Shown here: positions 23,626 through 32,126 of the stretch, piece by piece | How positions within the stretch are numbered: position 1 is the first letter of the stretch | Layout of the letters: the number at the start of each line of letters is the position of its first letter | From: Bacteroidota bacterium | GTDB lineage: Bacteria; Bacteroidota; Bacteroidia; Cytophagales; UBA9547 | Length of the DNA: 42,458 nucleotides | Assembly: GCA_004293915.1 (NCBI GenBank) | Contig: RDZG01000093.1 | Location: forward strand, 1 to 42,458 | Direction of reading: 5' to 3' | Notes under the pieces: model-generated | Database searches by the model: none | The model's input: the letters and a program-made list of their open reading frames with translations, nothing else | What the model was told of the DNA's origin: nothing | Translations under genes and position numbers: made by a program

Positions 23626-25812
23626 TTATTTTTTCATTTCTAATAAAAAATTGGTCATTTTGGTATATAAATGTAAGCGTGTTTTTGCGCCACCAATTCC
23701 ATGCGATTTATCAGGATAAAACACCGATTCAAATTGTTTTCCAGCGTTTTGCAAAGCTCGTTGCATTTCTATTGTGTTTTGAAAATGCACATTATCATCG
23801 CCTGTTCCATGAACAAGTAAGTACTTGCCTTTCAGTTTATTAGCATGATTCAATGGCGAATAGGCATCATATCCTTTTGCGTTATCAGTTGGATTTTTAA
23901 GATAACGTTCGGTATAAATGGTATCGTAAAACCTCCAACTTGTTACAGGAGCAACTGCAATGGCAGAATGAAAAACATCAGCACCTAAAAGTATGCAAAG
24001 CGAACTCAAATAGCCTCCAAAGCTCCAACCAAAAGTTGCAATATTGGATTTATCTACAAAAGATTGTGATTGCAAAAATTTACCAAATGCAATTTGATCT
24101 TTAACTTCTTTTTCTCCCAATATTCCAGTTGTAATATCTTTGAAATCAGTACCTTGACCACCAGTACCTCTATTATCGCTACAAGCCACTACAAAACCAC
24201 TTTGAGCCAAATATTGAAACCATAAATAGTTTTTTCCTTGCCATTCGTTAATTACTTCTTGCGAACCAGGTCCACCATAAAAATACATCAAAACAGGATA
24301 TTTTTTTGTAGCGTCAAATTCTGGCGGTTTTATCAAATAATAATTCAAATTGTAAGTCTTGTTTGAGGTGCTATCTTTTACATTGAAACTACTAAACTCA
24401 AGCTTTGAAAACGCTAAAGTTTTTAATTTTTTTTTAAGTGCCAAATTGGATTCTAAGTCTTTAATTTTCAGACCATTAGTTTGATATAATGCATAAGAAA
24501 CTCCATTGTCAATCGTTGAATTTAAAACAAGCATATAATCAAAAGTTGGACTAATTTCGGCATTATTTACACCTAAAGTTGTGATAATTTTTTTAAGATT
24601 TTTGCCGTCATAATCAATTGAATAAACAAATTTGTTTAGCGGAGGAAAATCTTTTGCTGTAAAATAAATTCGTTTTTTTACCTCATCAATTGCCAAAATT
24701 TCTTGGATTTCTTGATTTGCGAAACTGATAACTTGATTAGATTTTTTTGTTTTCAAATCAGTAATCATAATATTTCGAAAACCAGTGTGTGATTTGTAAA
24801 TAATTTGATTCGAATTGCTTAGTAGTTTTAAATTATCATCTACTTCAATATATGTTTTATTGGTTTGAAATAATGCAATTTCAGAAATATAATCAACTGT
24901 ATTATAGTATTTTAAGCATAAAGAATCTTGATTTCTATTAAGATGAGTTACCGACAAAATAGTTGGAATATTTGTCCATTTGAGGCGTGGCACATAGCTG
25001 TTTTTATTAGTACCATTATAAATTGTATCTGTTTTTTGAGTTAATAAATCATAAACCAAAACAGAGACATTAGCATTTTTTTCACCAGCTTTTGGATATT
25101 TAAAAGTATAATCTGTAGGATACAAATTTCCTTGCCAAAGTTGCATATTGTACTGTTTCACTTCAGATTCGTCAAAACGTAAAAAGGCAATTTTTTTACT
25201 GTCTGAACTCCAATCAAAACATTTTACAATTTCAAACTCTTCTTCATAAACCCAATCGGATGTGCCATTTATAATAAAATTTGGCTTTCCATCTGTTGTG
25301 ATTTGAGTTGTTTTTTTTGTAATTAAATCTTTGATATACAAGTTATTATTAAAAGTATAAGCAATTTTTTTTGCATCAGGCGAAAGCTCGCATGTGCTTA
25401 GTTTCAACGAATCTGCAACTGGCTCAACTGCGTTTTCTTTTACATCATAAATATAAAAAATGGCTTTTGAAGAACGCCTGTATATTTGCTCCGATTCGGC
25501 TTCTAAAATAATTTTTGATTCATCATTTGAAAATTCAAACGATTGATAATCAATGGTTTTATTGTTGTATTTCCAGTTTTCTGTATTACAAATCGATGCT
25601 ATTTTTTTATCTTTTATATCTTTTAAAATATCCCAAAGCACGAGTTGTTTTTGATCTATTTTATAAATGGTTCCAGATTTTTTTGCCCATTTATAACCAT
25701 CAAAAGTGTTCATTTGAAACGTGTTTTTCGTCCAAATGTCTTCTAAAGTGAAATTTTGAGCTTCAATTTCAAATAGGAAAAAAAATAAGAAATACTGGAA
25801 TATGTATTTCAT
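23626..25812 (-). CDS. S9B family dipeptidyl-peptidase IV
   Basis: A 728-residue exported serine peptidase with a signal peptide (residues 1-19, ending FEIEAQ). The N-terminal beta-propeller contains the DPP4 substrate-anchoring motif DWVYEEEFE, with the Glu pair that holds the peptide N-terminus. The C-terminal alpha/beta hydrolase has GWSFGGY (Ser about 597), HGTGDDNVH (Asp about 672) and PDKSHGIGG (His about 704), so the triad is complete. DPP4 removes X-Pro or X-Ala dipeptides in the periplasm. It sits between the LutA-like gene (36 bp) and ftcD (3 bp); amino-acid breakdown is the shared theme. Confidence 0.93.
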   Translation of the reverse strand: MKYIFQYFLFFFLFEIEAQNFTLEDIWTKNTFQMNTFDGYKWAKKSGTIYKIDQKQLVLWDILKDIKDKKIASICNTENWKYNNKTIDYQSFEFSNDESKIILEAESEQIYRRSSKAIFYIYDVKENAVEPVADSLKLSTCELSPDAKKIAYTFNNNLYIKDLITKKTTQITTDGKPNFIINGTSDWVYEEEFEIVKCFDWSSDSKKIAFLRFDESEVKQYNMQLWQGNLYPTDYTFKYPKAGEKNANVSVLVYDLLTQKTDTIYNGTNKNSYVPRLKWTNIPTILSVTHLNRNQDSLCLKYYNTVDYISEIALFQTNKTYIEVDDNLKLLSNSNQIIYKSHTGFRNIMITDLKTKKSNQVISFANQEIQEILAIDEVKKRIYFTAKDFPPLNKFVYSIDYDGKNLKKIITTLGVNNAEISPTFDYMLVLNSTIDNGVSYALYQTNGLKIKDLESNLALKKKLKTLAFSKLEFSSFNVKDSTSNKTYNLNYYLIKPPEFDATKKYPVLMYFYGGPGSQEVINEWQGKNYLWFQYLAQSGFVVACSDNRGTGGQGTDFKDITTGILGEKEVKDQIAFGKFLQSQSFVDKSNIATFGWSFGGYLSSLCILLGADVFHSAIAVAPVTSWRFYDTIYTERYLKNPTDNAKGYDAYSPLNHANKLKGKYLLVHGTGDDNVHFQNTIEMQRALQNAGKQFESVFYPDKSHGIGGAKTRLHLYTKMTNFLLEMKK

Positions 25813-25848
25813 TATAAGTTTGTTAAAATGTTAAAATTAAAATATTAC

Positions 25849-26580
25849 TTACCCATTCAAAATTTCGGCTAAATGCAAAACTTTTATCGCAGTGTTTTGC
25901 CTTCGAATGATTCCTTCGAGATGCATCAAACACGACACATCGCCACCTGTAAGTACTTCAGCTCCATGTCGCTCGTGGTCTGCAACCCTGTCTTTTCCCA
26001 TTTTGGCAGATACTGCCTCTTCACTCACACAAAATGTGCCTCCAAAACCACAGCACTCATCTTTTCTATCTAATTCAATTAATTCTAACCCTTCGACCAT
26101 CCGAAGCAATTGCTTTTGTTTAGAATAATCTTCGCCAACAATTTCAGAAGATTGAGCCAAACGCATACCTCTCTGCCCATGGCAACTGGTGTGTAAACCA
26201 ACTTTGTGTGGAAATTTGGCATCAATTTTTTCTACTTTCAAAACATCTATCAAAAACTCAGATAAATCATAAATAGATTTTCTAACTTTTTGAACATCGT
26301 CAGTTTGTTCGAGAATATTAAAATGTTTTTTTACAAAATATACACAACTAGCAGCTGGACCAACTATATAATCGTATTCCTTAAAATTTTCGACAAATAA
26401 TTTAGCTGTAGATTCCGACTCCATTTCGCAACCCGAATTTGCCATTGGCTGTCCACAACAGGTTTGATTGAGCGGAAAACCAACTTCGCAACCCAATTTT
26501 TGCAAAAGCTCCATTGTGGCAACAGCCACATTTGGATAAAATTGGTCGATATAACACGGTACAAATAATCCTACTTTCAT
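25849..26580 (-). CDS. LutA/YkgE-like (Fe-S)-binding protein with two CCG domains
   Basis: A 243-residue cytoplasmic protein. It has the two Cys-Cys-Gly motifs of the family: an N-terminal half with VPCYIDQFYP and NQTCCGQPMANSG, and a C-terminal half with HTSCHGQRGMR and DECCGFGGTFC, ending LTGGDVSCLMHLEG. LutA acts with LutB and LutC in L-lactate oxidation to pyruvate; no lutB or lutC is seen here. It is 36 bp upstream of dpp4 on the same strand. It might instead serve as the CCG partner missing from the membrane 4Fe-4S protein at 11706, but it is of the LutA rather than the heterodisulfide-reductase B type. Confidence 0.9.
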   Translation of the reverse strand: MKVGLFVPCYIDQFYPNVAVATMELLQKLGCEVGFPLNQTCCGQPMANSGCEMESESTAKLFVENFKEYDYIVGPAASCVYFVKKHFNILEQTDDVQKVRKSIYDLSEFLIDVLKVEKIDAKFPHKVGLHTSCHGQRGMRLAQSSEIVGEDYSKQKQLLRMVEGLELIELDRKDECCGFGGTFCVSEEAVSAKMGKDRVADHERHGAEVLTGGDVSCLMHLEGIIRRQNTAIKVLHLAEILNG

Positions 26581-26623
26581 TTTATAAATAAAGGTTGTTC
26601 TTCAAGGACTAATTAACATCCAA

Positions 26624-27007
26624 TCAAGAATTGTTATATAAATTAATGTTTTTATCGTTTGTGATAATTTCGATATTATTTTTTAATTATTGGCAAATTA
26701 GCATAAAATCAACAGGATCTTTATGGTTTTTAACAGGTACAATTTTAGAAACCATTTCTAATTCAATCATTCCAAAATCTAAATCTTTAAAACCATGTTT
26801 TTGTTGAATTAAGTAAAATTCATGAAGATTCATTCCTAAATCTATTTTTTTTAATCTTATCAAAGTTGCCATTTCAAAATACGAAATAGTGCTTACATAA
26901 ATTTCAGTATCACTACTCTCAATTGTATCTATTTGCCATTTGGTAAGTTTAGATTTATCTGTAAAATAAAAAATTAAAATGTGTGTATCTATCAGATAAC
27001 TAATCAT
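26624..27007 (-). pseudogene. VapC-like PIN-domain toxin with a premature stop
   Basis: The open part encodes 106 residues: YLIDTHILIFYF (first catalytic Asp), VSTISYFEMA (Glu) and HKDPVDFMLICQ (third Asp), then TAA at 26687-26689. Reading on in the same frame gives LKNNIEIITNDKNINLYN and a TGA at 26624, which is exactly the missing last strand and the Thr-Asn-Asp segment that completes PIN domains of about 126 residues. One point mutation (probably from a Gln, Glu, Lys or Tyr codon) therefore truncated it. It overlaps the antitoxin gene by 8 bp. A stop suppressed by readthrough, or a sequencing error, is also possible. Confidence 0.8.
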
Positions 27008-27143
27008 TAAATTTTACATTAGAATTTTTTGGATTAAAAATATATCCAATTTTTCCAATTTTTTCTTCTTTGAGCCAATCTTTAGAAATAAACGATTTTT
27101 TTGGCTTTTTAATTTCGTTATTGGTTACAAATGTAGGTTTCAT
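27000..27143 (-). CDS. Antitoxin of the PIN-domain pair (VapB-like)
   Basis: A 47-codon gene, MKPTFVTNNEIKKPKKSF and ending FNPKNSNVKFND. It is basic and short; I recognise no fold, but small orphan antitoxins before vapC are usual. Its end overlaps the toxin start as ATGATTAG, which is translation coupling. A promoter-like CAAATATA (TATATTTG on the minus strand) is at 27166-27173, 23 bp upstream. The antitoxin remains intact while the toxin is truncated, the pattern expected if toxicity was lost first. Confidence 0.65.
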   Translation of the reverse strand: MKPTFVTNNEIKKPKKSFISKDWLKEEKIGKIGYIFNPKNSNVKFND

Positions 27144-27165
27144 TTTTTGTGTTGCTTTTCACTAA

Positions 27166-27173
27166 CAAATATA
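27166..27173 (-). promoter_or_regulatory. -7 promoter element of the vapBC-like pair
   Basis: TATATTTG on the minus strand matches TAnnTTTG; predicted leader of about 17 nt. No -33 TTG. Confidence 0.45.
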
Positions 27174-27255
27174 CAAAAACTATCTGAATTATATTTTTGA
27201 TAAGATTTTTTATTGTGCAATGCTGCAAACTTTGAACATTTATCATTTTTCAAAA

Positions 27256-30200
27256 CTATTGCATTACCACACACCTATTACTCAAAATATCGTTTTCAAG
27301 CTTTTTGTATTTATCTTCTTTTATAGAGCCATCCATATATTGAACTTTTACCGTATCGTTTCTGCCATACACTTTTTCGGAACGCACAGGCATTACACGC
27401 TCAACTGGCGGTCTGTCTTGTTGCGATTGCGAACCACCTCCCTGCACATTATATCCTCCCAAACTCGATTCGGTTTCTTGTTTTGTTTCTTTCAATTTTG
27501 GTTCTGATTGTCTGCGATTGTCATACGCCTGAGACATATTTTCTTTCAAAATTTCTGCTTTAAATAAGAAAGAAGTAGTGTCGTTACTCATTTTGCTAAT
27601 CAAGCGATTAAACAAGCCATAGGCTTCGCCTTTATAAATCAAAAGTGGATCTTTTTGTTCGTAAACCGCATTTTGAACCGATTGTTTGAGGTCGTCCATT
27701 TCTCTCAAATGCTCCTTCCACTCTTGATCAATAAATGATAAAACCGAATATTTTTCTACTGCTCTTGGCAATTCTAATCCTTTAGATTCATACGCTTTTT
27801 TGAGCGGAACAATCACATGAATTTGTTTTTTGCTGTCTGTAATTGGTACAACAACATTTTCGATTTTGCTACCATCGGTAATATATAAACGATTAAAAAC
27901 TGATAATGATTCTGAAGCTATTTTTTTTGCATTATTTTCATAATGTTTGCTACATTCTTCATATAAATTTTGAGTTAAAAAATCTTCTTTAAGCTTAAGA
28001 AAATCAGCTTCTTGTAAAGCAGGTGTAAACCCAAAAGTGGCAATAAAATTATATTTAAAATTCTCGAAACTATTTTGAACTTTTGCTCCAGTTACCACAC
28101 TTTGGCACATATCAAATATCATATCTGCAATATCCATTTGCAAACGATCACCATAAAGCGCATTTTTACGTTTCGAATAAATGGCTTTGCGTTGCATATT
28201 CATTACATCATCGTATTCGAGCAAACGTTTACGCATTCCAAAGTTGTTTTCTTCCACTTTCTTTTGAGCACGTTCAACTGAACTTGTAATCATGCTATGC
28301 TGAATCACTTCGCCTTCTTCTAAGCCCATACGATCCATAAGTTTGGCAATTCTGTCGGAACCAAACATACGCATCAGGTTATCCTCTAGGCTCAAATAAA
28401 ATTGCGAAGAACCTGGATCTCCTTGCCTACCCGCACGTCCACGCAACTGCCTATCGACCCTGCGAGATTCGTGACGTTCTGTACCTATAATTGCCAAACC
28501 GCCAGCAGCTTTCGACTCTGGTGTAAGTTTTATATCCGTTCCACGACCAGCCATATTGGTTGCAATCGTAACTGCACCCGGATGACCAGCTTCTGCTACA
28601 ATATCTGCCTCTCGGGCATGTTGTTTAGCATTTAATACATTGTGTTTTATTTTTTTCATATTGAGCATTCGGCTCAATAATTCTGAAATTTCTACTGAGG
28701 TTGTACCAACAAGAACTGGTCTGCCTGCTTTGTTTAATTCTTCGATTTCTATAGCTACAGCATTGAATTTTTCTCGCATGGTTTTATAGACTTTATCGTC
28801 CATATCGTTGCGAACTGGTTTTACGTGTGTAGGAATGGTAACAACATCTAATTTATATATTTCCCAAAACTCGGCTGCTTCTGTGGTAGCAGTACCTGTC
28901 ATCCCCGCCAGTTTGTGATACATACGGAAATAATTTTGAAGCGTAATTGTGGCATAGGTTTGTGTGGCATCCTCCACTTTTACATTTTCTTTTGCCTCCA
29001 AAGCTTGGTGCAAACCATCAGAGTATCTGCGACCTTCCATCACACGACCTGTGTTTTCGTCCACAATTTTTACTTTACCATCCACCAAAATATATTCAGT
29101 ATCTTTCTCAAACATGGTATATGCTTTCAAAAGTTGGTTTACGGTATGTATGCGTTCGGCTTTGTCGCCATATTCTTTTATCAAAGCTTCGGTTCGGGCT
29201 TGACGCTCTTCTACAGAAATTAGCATATTTTTTTCTATGCTGTGCATCTCTATACTCAAATCGGGCAAAACAAAAAAGCTTTGGTCTTCGCCATCGACTG
29301 TCAAAACTTCTATTCCTTTGTCTGTCAAATCAACGGTATTATGTTTTTCGTCAATGGTAAAAAACAGAATTTCATCTGCTTTTTTCATGTCTTTTTGATT
29401 GTCTTGCAAATAAAAATTTTCTGTTTTTTGCAAAACAACTTTTATGCCTTGTTCACTCAAATATTTTACCAAAGGTTTGTATTTTGGCATGGCTCTATGT
29501 GCCCTAAAAAGTGCTAATCCGCCATCTTTTTCATCGGTATTTCCAGCTTCAATTTTCTTTTTGGCTTCATTTAATAAATTATTTACTAATGTTTTTTGTG
29601 CATCATATAATTTTGAAACCCTAGGTTTTAGCTGATAAAATTGTTGTTCATCGCCTCTCGGAACTGGACCAGAAATAATCAAAGGAGTACGGGCATCATC
29701 AATCAAAACCGAATCGACCTCATCAACCATTGCAAAATGATGTTTGCGTTGCACAATTTCTTCGGGGCTACGCACCATATTATCACGCAAATAATCGAAA
29801 CCAAATTCGTTGTTTGTGCCATACGTAATATCAGCCAAATACGCATTTTTGCGGGCTTCGGAATGTGGGTCGTGTTTGTCGATACAATCAACGGTGAGTC
29901 CATGAAACTCAAAAAGTGGAGCATTCCATTCGCTATCACGTTTTGCCAAATAGTCGTTCACTGTAACCAAATGCACACCTTTTCCTGCCAACGCATTTAA
30001 AAACGAAGGCAAAGTCGAAACCAAAGTTTTTCCTTCGCCAGTAGCCATTTCCGAAATTTTGCCTTGATGTAGAGCCACACCACCTATCAATTGTTCGTCA
30101 TAATGTACCATGTTCCAAGTAAGCAGATTACCTGCCACACTCCATTTGTTAAGCCAAGTGATAGAATCGCCATCGAGTTCTAAACCATTACCGTTTTTCT

Positions 30201-30624
30201 GTGCAAAGATTTTGCGGTCATGTTCAGTTGCTTTCACAACTAGTTTGCCATTTTCGGCAAACCTACGAGCAGTTTCTTTTATAATTGCAAATGCACGAGG
30301 AAGGATTTCTAATAATATTTTTTCGAGTTCAACATTGCGTTGTTTTTCGAGTTCGTCAATTTGGTTAAAAATCGTTTCCTTTTCGTTTAATGCCATTTCG
30401 GCATTTTCTGAAACACTTTTTGATAGTTTACTTATTTCGGTATCGATTTCGGATAAATAATCTGCAATTTTGGCTTTTAATTCCGTTGAAGCATCCCTAA
30501 GCTCATTATCACTAAGTTGCTGAAGAGTAGCATATTCGGCTAAAATATCTTCTAATATTGGACGAATAGCTTTGATGTCGCGGTCTGATTTTGTGCCAAA
30601 TACTTTGGCTAAGAAAGAAAACAT
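27256..30624 (-). CDS. secA: Preprotein translocase ATPase SecA
   Basis: A 1122-residue ATPase that drives Sec export, here feeding the many signal-peptide proteins in the window. Motor domain 1 has Walker A MATGEGKT (about residues 193-200), VNDYLAKRD and DEVDSVLIDDARTP. The preprotein-binding and helicase parts show VDENTGRVMEGRRYSDGLHQ and TNMAGRGTDIKL, and RQLRGRAGRQGDPG. An insert of about 120 residues around 345-470 enlarges it compared with E. coli SecA (901 residues), a common Bacteroidota feature. The C-terminus (KKLENDILSNRCVVMQ) lacks the SEC-C zinc motif, which also fits the phylum. Promoter at 30651. Confidence 0.97.
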   Translation of the reverse strand: MFSFLAKVFGTKSDRDIKAIRPILEDILAEYATLQQLSDNELRDASTELKAKIADYLSEIDTEISKLSKSVSENAEMALNEKETIFNQIDELEKQRNVELEKILLEILPRAFAIIKETARRFAENGKLVVKATEHDRKIFAQKNGNGLELDGDSITWLNKWSVAGNLLTWNMVHYDEQLIGGVALHQGKISEMATGEGKTLVSTLPSFLNALAGKGVHLVTVNDYLAKRDSEWNAPLFEFHGLTVDCIDKHDPHSEARKNAYLADITYGTNNEFGFDYLRDNMVRSPEEIVQRKHHFAMVDEVDSVLIDDARTPLIISGPVPRGDEQQFYQLKPRVSKLYDAQKTLVNNLLNEAKKKIEAGNTDEKDGGLALFRAHRAMPKYKPLVKYLSEQGIKVVLQKTENFYLQDNQKDMKKADEILFFTIDEKHNTVDLTDKGIEVLTVDGEDQSFFVLPDLSIEMHSIEKNMLISVEERQARTEALIKEYGDKAERIHTVNQLLKAYTMFEKDTEYILVDGKVKIVDENTGRVMEGRRYSDGLHQALEAKENVKVEDATQTYATITLQNYFRMYHKLAGMTGTATTEAAEFWEIYKLDVVTIPTHVKPVRNDMDDKVYKTMREKFNAVAIEIEELNKAGRPVLVGTTSVEISELLSRMLNMKKIKHNVLNAKQHAREADIVAEAGHPGAVTIATNMAGRGTDIKLTPESKAAGGLAIIGTERHESRRVDRQLRGRAGRQGDPGSSQFYLSLEDNLMRMFGSDRIAKLMDRMGLEEGEVIQHSMITSSVERAQKKVEENNFGMRKRLLEYDDVMNMQRKAIYSKRKNALYGDRLQMDIADMIFDMCQSVVTGAKVQNSFENFKYNFIATFGFTPALQEADFLKLKEDFLTQNLYEECSKHYENNAKKIASESLSVFNRLYITDGSKIENVVVPITDSKKQIHVIVPLKKAYESKGLELPRAVEKYSVLSFIDQEWKEHLREMDDLKQSVQNAVYEQKDPLLIYKGEAYGLFNRLISKMSNDTTSFLFKAEILKENMSQAYDNRRQSEPKLKETKQETESSLGGYNVQGGGSQSQQDRPPVERVMPVRSEKVYGRNDTVKVQYMDGSIKEDKYKKLENDILSNRCVVMQ

Positions 30625-30650
30625 ACGGTTGTGTATGGGTTAATGAAATG

Positions 30651-30658
30651 CAAATGTA
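30651..30658 (-). promoter_or_regulatory. -7 promoter element of secA
   Basis: TACATTTG on the minus strand matches TAnnTTTG. The predicted start is about 30645, 21 nt before the ATG. No -33 TTG at standard spacing. Confidence 0.5.
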
Positions 30659-30760
30659 TAAAATTATTCTACTTCATTTTTAACGAAGTTCAATATTACT
30701 TATCAAAATTTGTTCCAAATCATAATCCAATAAAATCAAAGTGCAATTTGGCTTTCTGTT

Positions 30761-31957
30761 TTATTTCAAAAAGCCAAAAAGCCAAAGCGGAATTTTGTTT
30801 CCATGCCCTGTTTCAATATCGTCTATAGCCAAATAACTTGCAGGCAAATTTTTGATTTGTTTAAAGGTTTTGTTTTTGCCTCCAACTTCAAAAATATAGG
30901 CGTTATCAATCAAGAAATCTCCCGCAGGTGTGTAACTTACATGGTGCGTAGCCCGCAGTTGGTTATAAAAAAATGTTTCTCTCAACATTCCTTTTTCGGG
31001 TTTATCACCACAAAGTGCGTAGGCAAGCGATGTGTTTTCAAGATAAATCATTTCAGGTTTTATTAAAATATTTAAGCCTTTTTCGTCTGATATTAAGGTA
31101 TTTATGAGCCTCGAACGTTCCAAATAAGTTATAAAGTCGTATAAGTGTTTTCTGTCTGTACCAATTTTTGCTGCCAATTCAGAAACATTGGGTTTGAAAG
31201 GCACAGATTCGCTAATTGCCATCAATAGCTTTTTTATTTTTACACCCGTGCTAAAATCTATACCTGCCACAATCATCAAATCATTTTCGATAATTAAATT
31301 TATAGTATTACGAAGTTTTTCATAAAAACTCAATTTGTTTTCTGCCGAAAACGGATATGCACCCATTTTGAGAAAATTATCAAAATATTTATACGGTTTA
31401 AAGCCACTTTCTAGCAAATCGTTGGCGATTTCTACATGTTTAGTGAGCAAATCGTTTATACTTATTGCTGGAAAATTAAGTTTTGTTTCGTAGGCTAAAT
31501 ATTCTCTAAACGACATTGTTTCTAGTTTATAAACCATTGCTCTTCTGCTCAAATCGCCTTGCGTTTTTGCCATTTCTAACACCGAAGAACCAGTAAATAG
31601 TACATGCAATTCAGGATAAGTATCATAAATATTTTTGAGTTCGATTGACCAAGTTTCGTATTTATGTACTTCGTCAAGAAAAATATATTTTCCACCTTTT
31701 TTGAGAAAATCATCTGCCAAATCAACTAATCTATTTTTTGAAAAATAAATATCATCCATCGAAGCATAAAAACCTTCGGTTGGTGGTATGTTTTTTTCTT
31801 TTAATTTTTGTAAAAGTACTGTTGTTTTACCAACTCCACGAGCACCAGTTAAACCAATTAACTTTTCGGTATCGTCTATATGTGTATGCAAATAACGTTT
31901 AAAATCTAACGAAGTATTTCGCAATCTTCTGTTTGATTTTTCATACAATTCTTCCAT
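30761..31957 (-). CDS. AAA_14 / DUF4143 family ATP-binding protein
   Basis: A 398-residue relative of the protein at 21315, but clearly different in sequence. Walker A is LTGARGVGKTTVLLQ (about residues 35-49), Walker B KYIFLDEVHKYETWS, then LFTGSSVLEMAKTQGDLSRR and MSFREYLAYE. The C-terminal DUF4143 half ends with IFEVGGKNKTFKQIKNLP and a short tail LWLFGFLK. A promoter-like CAAAATTA is at 31978-31985. It sits between secA and the chelatase-like ATPase with 137- and 170-bp gaps, so it is probably transcribed alone. Function unknown, as for the family. Confidence 0.88.
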   Translation of the reverse strand: MEELYEKSNRRLRNTSLDFKRYLHTHIDDTEKLIGLTGARGVGKTTVLLQKLKEKNIPPTEGFYASMDDIYFSKNRLVDLADDFLKKGGKYIFLDEVHKYETWSIELKNIYDTYPELHVLFTGSSVLEMAKTQGDLSRRAMVYKLETMSFREYLAYETKLNFPAISINDLLTKHVEIANDLLESGFKPYKYFDNFLKMGAYPFSAENKLSFYEKLRNTINLIIENDLMIVAGIDFSTGVKIKKLLMAISESVPFKPNVSELAAKIGTDRKHLYDFITYLERSRLINTLISDEKGLNILIKPEMIYLENTSLAYALCGDKPEKGMLRETFFYNQLRATHHVSYTPAGDFLIDNAYIFEVGGKNKTFKQIKNLPASYLAIDDIETGHGNKIPLWLFGFLK

Positions 31958-31977
31958 AATTATGTATTTAATAATTA

Positions 31978-31985
31978 CAAAATTA
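31978..31985 (-). promoter_or_regulatory. -7 promoter element for the AAA_14 gene at 30761-31957
   Basis: TAATTTTG on the minus strand matches TAnnTTTG, 20 bp upstream of the ATG. No -33 match. Confidence 0.4.
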
Positions 31986-32126
31986 TATTATGTATTATTA
32001 TAAAACAAATAATTTATAAAAATGTAATTATTTTAATACAATTTTATATTTTGTAATATTTTAAAAATATGTTATAATATACTGATAATCAGATATATAT
32101 AAATAAAAATGCTATTTTTTCAAAAA

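Noticed and set aside
27256-27400. Loss of the SecA C-terminal zinc motif as a defect
   Set aside because: The ending without SEC-C motif is, from memory, common in Bacteroidota SecA, so it is not an anomaly.
27220-30460. Many plus-strand open frames of 60-137 codons opposite secA
   Set aside because: They are antisense shadows of the clear secA reading frame, with low-complexity Phe/Cys/His-rich translations and no domains.
21315-31957. The two AAA_14 ATPases as one duplicated locus
   Set aside because: Sequences differ throughout apart from family motifs and they lie 8 kb apart with unrelated neighbours; they are independent family members.
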